Shown here: positions 1-6,196 of the stretch, piece by piece
How positions within the stretch are numbered: the stretch's first letter is position 1
Layout of the letters: each line of letters starts with the position of its first letter
NCBI GenBank assembly: GCA_002400445.1
Contig: DGQO01000245.1
Coordinates: 1-7,520, forward strand
Source: Chitinophagaceae bacterium UBA4412
GTDB taxonomy: Bacteria > Bacteroidota > Bacteroidia > Chitinophagales > Chitinophagaceae
Direction of reading: 5' to 3'
DNA length: 7,520 nt
Program-made: the position numbers and the translations under genes
Notes under the pieces: model-generated
Seen by the model: the letters and a program-made list of their open reading frames with translations, nothing else
What the model was told of the DNA's origin: nothing
Databases searched by the model: none

Positions 1-632
1 GAGTAGGGCGAAAGTTCCTGCACATCGCCCACAGGTGTTTTAATGATGAGTTTCCTGTCTTTAATAAGCAATTCTTTTGGGCCATCATACCGCATAGCAA
101 TATATTCCGGGTTTCCGCCGGGATGCACAATAAAATCATATTTCAATCTTCCTGCATCACTGTAATAGCGCACATCAATATTCGGGTACACATCAGCGTA
201 AGTAACTGCCGTGTACACTTTGCAATCGCCGGCCCAGCGGGCAGGATCATTTCCCAGGAAATAATTTTGATGTGTAGGAAGTGCTTTATCAGGCCTTGGA
301 CGAAGTTTTCCATTGGCACCCAGAAACTTCATTTTATAAGCAAAGGAATTGAGAATGGTGTCCTGGCTCGTTCCGGGTTTTGCCGAACCAGACTCAGCAT
401 GGCCATGCACTGTGGCAGAGAGCCGCTCCAGGTCCTGTGCATCATGCATTACTACGGTAAAACCATTATTCTCCAGGAAAAATGCGCCGGCATTAAAATC
501 ACCTTTAAACAAAACATTGTCATGCCACTGCCCCTTATTCTCTACAAATTCCATTTGAGCCTGTGAAAAATAAGGAAGAAGACTAAAAATAATACTGGCG
601 ATAAAGGAGTGAATAACGGTAAGCTTTTTCAA
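1..632 (-). CDS. Secreted protein with DUF7948-type N-terminal domain (partial, C-terminus off left edge)
   Basis: Reading the minus strand from TTG at 632 gives 210 codons with no stop up to the window edge. Residues 1-25 form a signal peptide: basic start (MKKLTV), hydrophobic core (IASIIFSLLP), and a likely signal peptidase I site after YFSQA, so the protein is exported. The mature part has ENKGQWHDNVLFKGDF, then GAFFLENNGFTVVMHD, NYFLGNDPARWAGD, YADVYPNIDVRYYSD and KYDFIVHPGGNPEYIAMRYDG. I recognise this as the N-terminal domain (DUF7948) of large Bacteroidota surface or secreted proteins. These often carry beta-propeller (SBBP) or PKD repeats and a C-terminal gliding/type IX secretion sorting domain; none of those is visible here. 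TTG is chosen because an in-frame TAA lies nine codons upstream, no ATG or GTG lies between, and the next ATG falls after the signal peptide. The function is unknown. Family assignment is fairly sure from recall; the TTG start is inferred. Confidence 0.85.
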   Translation of the reverse strand, partial: MKKLTVIHSFIASIIFSLLPYFSQAQMEFVENKGQWHDNVLFKGDFNAGAFFLENNGFTVVMHDAQDLERLSATVHGHAESGSAKPGTSQDTILNSFAYKMKFLGANGKLRPRPDKALPTHQNYFLGNDPARWAGDCKVYTAVTYADVYPNIDVRYYSDAGRLKYDFIVHPGGNPEYIAMRYDGPKELLIKDRKLIIKTPVGDVQELSPY

Positions 633-659
633 GGCGATTTCTTTACAATTTAAACATTA

Positions 660-667
660 TAAACGTA
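660..667 (-). promoter_or_regulatory. Possible -7 box of the left-edge secreted protein gene
   Basis: The minus strand reads TACGTTTA, one mismatch from the Bacteroidota -7 consensus TAnnTTTG. It lies 27 nt before the TTG start at 632. I see no matching -33 TTG element, so this is a weak call based on box sequence and spacing only. Confidence 0.3.
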
Positions 668-718
668 ATATTCTACAGGCTCGTTTTCGCATAGGCTTTC
701 TTTCAAAATCTTTAACGT

Positions 719-732
719 ATAACAATTGTTAT
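719..732. repeat. 14-bp perfect palindrome overlapping the recG stop codon
   Basis: ATAACAATTGTTAT is a perfect palindrome that contains the recG TAA (729-731). As RNA it could form at most a short, AU-rich hairpin with an AATT loop and no T-tract after it, so it makes a poor intrinsic terminator. It could be a protein-binding site upstream of the left-edge gene, or chance in AT-rich intergenic DNA. The rest of the 633-728 gap shows nothing beyond the weak -7 box. Confidence 0.5.
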
Positions 733-2768
733 GCAATTTTGCCCCAGCCGGTTTTGTGTTTATGCGCATGCAGGTGATTCTTTATCAGCAAGTTTTCAGC
801 CATAACCAGGTCGGGGTCCTGCTCCAGCAGTTTTTCTACTTCTGTGCGGGCCACTTCGAGCATGGCTTTATCTGAAACAATACTTGCCAGCTTAAAGTTC
901 AGTGCGCCACTCTGCCGGGTACCTTCTATTTCTCCCGGCCCTCTTATTTCAAGGTCTTTTTCTGCTATTTTAAATCCGTCATTTGTGGCCACCATAATGC
1001 TCAACCTTTCTTTGGCATCCCTGCTCACTTTATTTCCCGTGAGTAAAATGCAGTAACTTTTTTCTGCGCCGCGGCCCACTCTGCCCCTGAGTTGATGCAA
1101 TTGGGAGAGGCCGAATTTTTCCGCACTTTCAATAACCATCACTGTTGCATTAGGTACATTTACGCCCACTTCGATTACGGTTGTGCTCACCAAAATTTGC
1201 GTGTCTCCTGCTTCAAACCTGCGCATATTGGTTTGCTTCATTTCGGCCTCCTGCCGGCCGTGCACTTTACTGATCCAATATTTTGGTTCAGGAAAAAAAG
1301 CCTTTACTTCTTCATATCCTTTTTCAAGATTTTCATAATCCACTTTACTGCTTTCTTCAATAAGCGGATAAATAATATATGCCTGCCGGCCTGCATGAAT
1401 TTCCTTCCTGATAAAATCCATCACAGAAGGGCGGGCCGTTTCATGGCGATGAAAAGTTTCAATAGGCTTCCTGCCCGGCGGCAGTTCATCCATAACACTA
1501 TAGTCAAGATCGCCATAAGCAGTGAGGGCAAGCGTTCGGGGGATGGGCGTGGCCGTCATTACCAATACATGCGGCGGCAGGCTGTTCTTCTTCCAGAGTT
1601 TTGCCCGCTGGGCTACACCAAATTTGTGCTGCTCATCTATTACAGCAAACCCAAGATTGGCAAACTTTACTTTTTCTTCGATCACAGCATGAGTTCCTAG
1701 TAACACATGGATACTACCATCAGCACATCCTTCAAGAATGCGGCGCCGTTCTTTTTGTTTAGTAGAACCGGTGAGAATTTCAATTTGCAAGGGTAAATCC
1801 TTCACGTATTCCCTGAGGCTTTGGTAATGCTGCCGGGCAAGTATTTCTGTGGGCGCCATCATGGTACTCTGGAAGCCATTGTCTGCCGCCAGCAACATGC
1901 ACAAAAGCGCCACCATGGTTTTTCCACTGCCCACATCGCCCTGCAGCAACCGGTTCATTTGCCTTCCGGTAGCAGTATCCTGTCTTATCTCTTTAAGCAC
2001 TCTCTTTTGTGCGCCAGTAAGCTCAAACGGGAGAAATTCTGCATAAAAGCGACGAAACAAATCTCCCACTTTATCAAAACGAAATCCTTTACTAAAGCGG
2101 TGCCGCTCCAGTTTGATAAGATTAATTCGAAGCTGTGCAAAAAACAGTTCTTCAAATTTGAGCCGACGTAGCGCCTGCTCGTAATGTGCCAGGGTTTGTG
2201 GAAAATGAATTTGGTTGTATGCCTCAAAACGGCCCATCAGCTTATAGGGCAGTAGAATATAATCCGGTAAATTTTCGGGTAAATCTCTGGGCGAAATTTT
2301 TCGAAAAATTTCCTGGGTAAATTTTGCCATCATGGCACCATTGATACCCCGTGCCTTCAATTTTTCTGTACTCGGGTAAATAGGCTCCAGGTGAGGCTTT
2401 CCGCCGGAGGCCATCACCGTGAAGCCTTCAATATCCGGGTGAGACATCTGTGGGCTATTCATGAAAAAACCGAGCCTGCCAAATACCAGGTAACTGTGGC
2501 CAACATGTAATATTTTTTTTACCCATTGTATGCCCTGGAACCACACCAATTCGATAATGCCGGTGGCGTCCTGCAATTTGGCTACAAGCCGCTGACCTCT
2601 TGCCTGCCCTATCACTTCTGCGCTGATAAGTTTGCCGCCTACGTAGGCATACTCTTGCTGGGGGCTCAAGGTAGCTATTTGATCTACCCTTGTTTTATCA
2701 ATATGCCTTATGGGAAAATGTTCCAGAAAATCCTGGAAGCTGTGAATGTTCAGCTCCTTGCGCAGCAT
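729..2768 (-). CDS. recG: ATP-dependent DNA helicase RecG
   Basis: RecG is a cytoplasmic superfamily 2 translocase that remodels stalled replication forks and drives branch migration of Holliday junctions. Counting from the ATG at 2768 (679 residues), the wedge/OB-fold domain covers about 35-115. Walker A GDVGSGKT is at 277-284, motif II DEQH at 378-381 and motif III TATPIPRT at 405-412. Motif VI QLRGRVGRG is at 559-567, followed by the TRG translocation segment (about 589-613, ending in DLEIRGPGE). All motors look intact. Motif II continues DEQHKFGV where the family usually has DEQHRFGV, a conservative change. Length is near the usual ~690-700. The N-terminus is odd: in-frame codons upstream of the ATG read ILNSPIEYLTGISAQRGE, which resembles the conserved RecG start, yet no ATG, GTG or TTG occurs before an in-frame TAA at 2850-2852. 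The real start may be ATA at 2822 or ATC at 2840. The gene lies just downstream of the RNA helicase gene on the same strand, so co-transcription is possible. Confidence 0.96.
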   Translation of the reverse strand: MLRKELNIHSFQDFLEHFPIRHIDKTRVDQIATLSPQQEYAYVGGKLISAEVIGQARGQRLVAKLQDATGIIELVWFQGIQWVKKILHVGHSYLVFGRLGFFMNSPQMSHPDIEGFTVMASGGKPHLEPIYPSTEKLKARGINGAMMAKFTQEIFRKISPRDLPENLPDYILLPYKLMGRFEAYNQIHFPQTLAHYEQALRRLKFEELFFAQLRINLIKLERHRFSKGFRFDKVGDLFRRFYAEFLPFELTGAQKRVLKEIRQDTATGRQMNRLLQGDVGSGKTMVALLCMLLAADNGFQSTMMAPTEILARQHYQSLREYVKDLPLQIEILTGSTKQKERRRILEGCADGSIHVLLGTHAVIEEKVKFANLGFAVIDEQHKFGVAQRAKLWKKNSLPPHVLVMTATPIPRTLALTAYGDLDYSVMDELPPGRKPIETFHRHETARPSVMDFIRKEIHAGRQAYIIYPLIEESSKVDYENLEKGYEEVKAFFPEPKYWISKVHGRQEAEMKQTNMRRFEAGDTQILVSTTVIEVGVNVPNATVMVIESAEKFGLSQLHQLRGRVGRGAEKSYCILLTGNKVSRDAKERLSIMVATNDGFKIAEKDLEIRGPGEIEGTRQSGALNFKLASIVSDKAMLEVARTEVEKLLEQDPDLVMAENLLIKNHLHAHKHKTGWGKIA

Positions 2769-2852
2769 TTCGCCACGCTGTGCAGAAATACCCGTGAGGT
2801 ACTCTATAGGACTGTTTAATATTTGTGGACCGCTGCTGATCGTTCTTTTTTA

Positions 2853-2860
2853 CAAATATA
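2853..2860 (-). promoter_or_regulatory. Candidate recG promoter, -7 box TATATTTG
   Basis: The minus strand reads TATATTTG, a perfect match to the Bacteroidota TAnnTTTG -7 element, in the gap between the RNA helicase stop (2882) and recG. Transcription would start near 2847. This leaves about 25 nt to an ATA start at 2822, or about 80 nt to the ATG at 2768. No clear -33 TTG is visible about 19 nt upstream, so the promoter is supported by the -7 box alone. Confidence 0.5.
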
Positions 2861-2881
2861 ATTTCAGAGCGGGGAATGTGC

Positions 2882-4108
2882 CTAGTTATGCCGGTTGCTG
2901 CCTTTGTTAAAAAACTTTTTCTTCCCGGAAGGTCTTCCGCCACCTAATGAAGCCATCGGTGTATAAGGAGGTTGTTCTCCCAGCGTTTCCGGCACGCTCG
3001 CTTTGTTTACTTCTTTGCCTAATAGTCTTTCAATAGCATGAAACTTCCGCTGCTCTTTTACGCTCACCAGCGTATAGGCGCTTCCTTCGGCTTCAGCCCT
3101 TGCCGTACGGCCAATGCGATGCACGTAATCTTCACCATCATGCGGCACATCAAAATTAATAACGAGGTCTATATTGTCAATATCAATTCCCCGGCTCAGG
3201 ATATCAGTAGCCACAAGTACCGGCAATCTTCCGCTCTTATATTTCATTAAAATTTCTTCCCGGTGCGCCTGCTCAAGGTCACTATGAATTTCTCCGGCAT
3301 TTATTCCGTTTCTTTTTAAGTCACGGGTAAGTTGCTTCACATTTAATTTGCTACTGCAAAAAACAAGTACCGTTTTAAAATTTCGCTCTTTAAGAAGATG
3401 AACAATCAATGGGATTTTTTGAGGCTCATACACTAAGAAAGCCTGCTGCACTATTTTTTCCGGCGGTTTACTGATAGCGATGTTTACCTCGGCCGGCTGG
3501 TGTAAAATCTTACGAGCCAGGTCTCGTATGCGGGCCGGCATAGTGGCAGAAAACAACAGGTTTTGTCTCTTCTTTGGCAGGTGATCAATGATAAACATAA
3601 TGTCATCATGAAAGCCCATATCCAGCATACGATCGGCTTCATCTAATACGAGGTACTGCAGCTTATCCAGCTTTACATATCCCATCTTGATATGCGCCAT
3701 CATTTTTCCCGGGGTGCACACCACAAAGTCGGCGCCTGTACTTACGGCTTTCTTTTCCTGCACAAATGCATTGCCATCGCCACCGCCATATACAGCAATA
3801 GAACTGATAGAAGTGAAATAAGATAATCCTTCCAGGTGCTGCGCAATTTGCACAGCGAGCTCCCTCGTGGGCACGATCACCATTACGGTAATACCATTAG
3901 TGTCATGCGGGTGTGTGAGTAAACTATTCATGATGGGCAGGAGGAAAGCGGCTGTTTTGCCAGTGCCCGTTTGCGCAGAGGCAATCAGGTCTTTTCCTTG
4001 CATGATAAGCGGAATTACCTGCTCCTGAACGGGGGTGGCTTCCTGGTAATTAGAGGCATCGATACCTTCCATCAATCGATCGTCGAAACCAAATTCGGTA
4101 AACTTCAA
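2882..4108 (-). CDS. DEAD-box ATP-dependent RNA helicase (RhlE-like)
   Basis: This protein unwinds RNA duplexes with ATP, probably in ribosome assembly, RNA decay or cold adaptation; the specific target cannot be read from sequence. From TTG at 4108 (408 residues) the order is: Q motif (F6 and ATPVQEQ, 24-30), motif I AQTGTGKT (45-52), PTREL (80-84), TPGK (132-135, usually TPGR), DEAD (156-159), SAT (187-189), ATDILSRGID (300-309) and HRIGRTAR (330-337). The C-terminal tail is short and basic (GRPSGKKKFFNKGSNRHN), as in compact RhlE-like proteins. An ATG at 4177 would add 23 residues (beginning MTLPSPFTQIKV) unlike the family. I prefer the TTG because related proteins begin right at KFTEFGF and because a -7-like box lies between the two starts. 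It is divergent from the S1-domain gene and upstream of recG. Confidence 0.94.
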   Translation of the reverse strand: MKFTEFGFDDRLMEGIDASNYQEATPVQEQVIPLIMQGKDLIASAQTGTGKTAAFLLPIMNSLLTHPHDTNGITVMVIVPTRELAVQIAQHLEGLSYFTSISSIAVYGGGDGNAFVQEKKAVSTGADFVVCTPGKMMAHIKMGYVKLDKLQYLVLDEADRMLDMGFHDDIMFIIDHLPKKRQNLLFSATMPARIRDLARKILHQPAEVNIAISKPPEKIVQQAFLVYEPQKIPLIVHLLKERNFKTVLVFCSSKLNVKQLTRDLKRNGINAGEIHSDLEQAHREEILMKYKSGRLPVLVATDILSRGIDIDNIDLVINFDVPHDGEDYVHRIGRTARAEAEGSAYTLVSVKEQRKFHAIERLLGKEVNKASVPETLGEQPPYTPMASLGGGRPSGKKKFFNKGSNRHN

Positions 4109-4135
4109 AATATTTAGGGTTAAGGTTATTTTTTT

Positions 4136-4143
4136 TAAAGATA
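4136..4143 (-). promoter_or_regulatory. Possible -7 box of the DEAD-box helicase gene
   Basis: The minus strand reads TATCTTTA, one mismatch from TAnnTTTG, 27 nt before the TTG start at 4108. It merges into a run of eight A (4129-4136 on the minus strand) around the expected transcription start. No -33 TTG is seen. If real, it excludes the upstream ATG at 4177 as the start. Confidence 0.35.
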
Positions 4144-4186
4144 CTTTGATTTGAGTAAACGGCGATGGAAGAGTCATATTTGTCTA

Positions 4187-4215
4187 TTGCAAAGCCTGCG
4201 GCTGAAGTATCTTTG
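4187..4215 (+). promoter_or_regulatory. Promoter of the S1-domain gene (TTG, 18 nt, TATCTTTG)
   Basis: A TTG at 4187-4189 (-33 element) is followed after 18 nt by TATCTTTG at 4208-4215, a perfect TAnnTTTG -7 element with near-consensus spacing for the Bacteroidota primary sigma factor. The ATG at 4239 follows 23 nt after the box, giving a leader of roughly 17 nt. This is the best promoter match in the window. It faces away from the RNA helicase gene. Confidence 0.65.
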
Positions 4216-4238
4216 CGATCTCAAAAAAACCTTCACCC

Positions 4239-5069
4239 ATGATTGCAGCAGGAGAATACCATACCATGAAAGTATTGCGGGCCGTTGATTTTGGCTTGTA
4301 TTTAGACGATGGCGCAGAGGGCATCCTGCTACCTAAACGATTTATACCATCCGGACTTAAACCCGGCGATAGCATTAAAGTTTTTGTGTATCACGACAGT
4401 GAAGACAGGTTAATTGCTACAACACAAACGCCTAAAGGCGTAGTAGGTGATATTGTAAAACTAAGGGCGATCAGCACCACTGAACAGGGTGCTTTTTTAG
4501 ATTGGGGCTTAATGAAGGACCTGTTTGTACCCGTATCTCAGCAACTTGCCGGCATACGACCCCATGCAGATTACCTGGTAAAAATTTACCGGGATGCGCA
4601 AACAGATCGTATTGCCGCCACGGAAAAATTTGCTGATACGCTAAGCAATGAAAACCTTACGGTTAAGGAACTTGATGTGGTTCATCTCATCGTGTATCGT
4701 CGTACGGATATTGGTTATGTAGTAATCATCAACGGCAAGCACACAGGTGTTTTACACCATAATGAGATATATCGAAGTATTGGTGTGGGAGACCAGTTTG
4801 AAGGATTTATCAAACATATTTACCCGGACAATAAAATAGATGTTGCTGCAGGACGACCGGGCTATCAGCGTGTGGAAGATGAAGCCACTAAAATCCTGAG
4901 ATTATTACAGGAGCATGAAGGTTTTCTTCCCTATCATGATAAATCATCGCCGGAGGATATCTATACTTTCTTTGCGATGAGTAAGAAAACTTTTAAAATG
5001 ACCGTTGGTAATCTTTTTCGCCAGAAAAAAATCCTGTTGGAGAAAGATGGTATTCGGCTGATTGGTTAA
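4239..5069 (+). CDS. cvfB: S1-domain RNA-binding protein, CvfB/YitL family
   Basis: CvfB-type proteins are cytoplasmic RNA-binding proteins with tandem S1-like OB folds and a C-terminal winged helix; in staphylococci CvfB influences virulence gene expression. The 276 residues fit this layout. The first S1-like domain is about 1-62 (GEYHTMKVLRAVDFGLYLD, then GILLPKRFIP). The second is about 67-130 (GAFLDWGLMKDLFVP). The third is about 140-205 (GYVVIINGKHTGVLHHNEI). The winged helix is about 212-276 (FFAMSKKTFKMTVGNLFRQKKI). Family length is about 280-300, so it looks complete. The ATG is supported by the family start pattern and the promoter 23 nt upstream; no Shine-Dalgarno sequence is visible. 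Its role in Bacteroidota is not established to my knowledge. It diverges from an RNA helicase gene, which fits an RNA-related role but proves nothing. Its stop codon overlaps that of the sugar kinase. Confidence 0.9.
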   Translation: MIAAGEYHTMKVLRAVDFGLYLDDGAEGILLPKRFIPSGLKPGDSIKVFVYHDSEDRLIATTQTPKGVVGDIVKLRAISTTEQGAFLDWGLMKDLFVPVSQQLAGIRPHADYLVKIYRDAQTDRIAATEKFADTLSNENLTVKELDVVHLIVYRRTDIGYVVIINGKHTGVLHHNEIYRSIGVGDQFEGFIKHIYPDNKIDVAAGRPGYQRVEDEATKILRLLQEHEGFLPYHDKSSPEDIYTFFAMSKKTFKMTVGNLFRQKKILLEKDGIRLIG

Positions 5070-6043
5070 TGCCCTGAAAAAATTCCCTTGCTCAGGTGAC
5101 GATAAGCTTCCATGGCGCCCATGTATTCGCAGGTTCTGGCGCCGGCTGTGTTTGCATTAGAAATCAATGGCGCCCAGGCTTCGGCAGAAAAAGACTTCGC
5201 CCGCTCTGCGCCTTGTTCCAGTAATTGCGCCAGCACAGCGCCTACAAAGGCATCGCCTGCCCCCGTAGTATCGATGGCTTTGGCAGATACGCCAGCCACC
5301 TTTTTCAATTGCCCTTGGGCACCAAGCAAGGCGCCGTTTTTTCCCAGGGTAATGGCAAGTACACCGGAAAACTTTTGCATGAGCCAGCCTGCCGCAGCCT
5401 CAATGGTATCCTGTGCAGAAATTATCATCGCCTCTTCTTCACTCATTTTATAAAAATCGCAGTGCTGCAAGAAATACAAGCTTTGGGTAACAAAACTTTC
5501 TTTTTTATCGCCATAAAGCAATTCCCGGTAATTTGGATCAAAACTGATGAAACAATTTGCTGCTTTTGCACGCAGGAGCATATCACGATACGCATCTTGC
5601 AAGGGCCCGGGTAAGAATGCGGTGGCCGATCCAAAATGCGCTATACTATAATCTCCAGGCAAAAGTGTACTGAGGTCCTGGGCACTCAGGAGCGCATCAG
5701 CACCACGATTAAAATAAAAATCCCGCTCACCGCTTTCCATGAGCGATACATAAGCAATGGTGGTAAATGCATTTGCATCCCGCCGCACATACTTTGTATC
5801 TACTGCAAAATCATTTAATACTTCGATGAGATGATCGCCAAAGGGATCCTGTCCTACACAGGCAGCAAGGCTCACTTGCCCACCCAAAGCAGCGATGGCT
5901 GCGGCTACATTCGTGGGTGCCCCGCCAGCTTTCTTTAAAAAATGATTCCCGTCTTTTAAACTTTGGTTTACATCCGTACAAATCATATCTATCAGCGCTT
6001 CGCCAATACATAAGATTCCGGAAGATGTTTTTTGAGGCTGCAT
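5066..6043 (-). CDS. PfkB-family carbohydrate kinase, probable fructokinase
   Basis: A ribokinase-fold enzyme that transfers phosphate from ATP to a sugar, most likely fructose to fructose 6-phosphate, in the cytoplasm. From ATG at 6043 (325 residues): the N-terminal ILCIGEALIDM strand, PfkB signature 1 region with GGAPTNVAAAIAALGG (40-55), SFDPNYR (167-173), and signature 2 DTTGAGDAF (258-266), where D264 is the expected catalytic base and GAG forms the anion hole. The C-terminal NANTAGARTCEYMGAMEA resembles the fructokinase ending. Length matches the family (300-330). The substrate is inferred; 2-keto-3-deoxygluconate or another sugar is possible. In-frame TTG codons at 6052 and 6049 are alternative starts. 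The gene lies downstream of a GH30 gene on the same strand, but an intrinsic terminator stands between, so it probably has its own promoter. The 3' end is convergent with the S1-domain gene. Confidence 0.92.
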   Translation of the reverse strand: MQPQKTSSGILCIGEALIDMICTDVNQSLKDGNHFLKKAGGAPTNVAAAIAALGGQVSLAACVGQDPFGDHLIEVLNDFAVDTKYVRRDANAFTTIAYVSLMESGERDFYFNRGADALLSAQDLSTLLPGDYSIAHFGSATAFLPGPLQDAYRDMLLRAKAANCFISFDPNYRELLYGDKKESFVTQSLYFLQHCDFYKMSEEEAMIISAQDTIEAAAGWLMQKFSGVLAITLGKNGALLGAQGQLKKVAGVSAKAIDTTGAGDAFVGAVLAQLLEQGAERAKSFSAEAWAPLISNANTAGARTCEYMGAMEAYRHLSKGIFSGH

Positions 6044-6106
6044 ATCCAACAATTTTTAGCCGTGATAAAGAGAGGCTATCTTCAAATTACGCCATTTTAA
6101 GGGCAT

Positions 6107-6138
6107 AAAAAAGCGGAGGATCAAATGATACCTCCGCT
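6107..6138 (-). terminator. Rho-independent terminator after the GH30 gene
   Basis: On the minus strand an 8-bp GC-rich stem, AGCGGAGG (6138-6131) paired with CCTCCGCT (6119-6112), encloses an 11-nt loop. The last T of the stem begins a run of six T (6112-6107). The loop itself can add a few bulged pairs (ATCA/TGAT). It lies about 60 nt after the GH30 stop, as expected for termination of that transcript, and upstream of the kinase gene. A-rich sequence on the other side is absent, so it works in one direction only. Confidence 0.88.
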
Positions 6139-6196
6139 AACCAACGATTGCTATTTACCAAAACAAAAACTACTGTTTAATAGAATTATTGTTCGT

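Noticed and set aside
123..566. 147-codon open frame on the plus strand
   Set aside because: It is antisense to the secreted DUF7948-type gene, whose minus-strand translation has a signal peptide and family motifs; the plus-strand product resembles nothing and is cysteine- and histidine-rich, as shadow frames often are.
1092..1700. 202-codon open frame on the plus strand
   Set aside because: It lies wholly inside recG on the opposite strand, over the helicase motifs; the product has no recognisable domain.
2698..2943. 81-codon minus-strand frame bridging the helicase gene end and recG start
   Set aside because: I considered it as a possible frameshifted RecG N-terminus, but its translation does not resemble RecG; the RecG-like residues are in the recG frame itself.
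4109..4177. Extended N-terminus of the DEAD-box helicase from ATG 4177
   Set aside because: The extra 23 residues do not look like the family, and a -7-like box lies inside this stretch; TTG 4108 directly before KFTEFGF fits better.
5073..5096. CCTGA...TCAGG as a terminator between the convergent genes
   Set aside because: The stem is only 5 bp with a 14-nt loop and no T-tract, and it lies within the kinase coding sequence.
6083..6089. TAATTTG as a promoter box for the sugar kinase
   Set aside because: It is one base short of TAnnTTTG and has no -33 element; the kinase probably has a promoter here, but this box is too weak to call.
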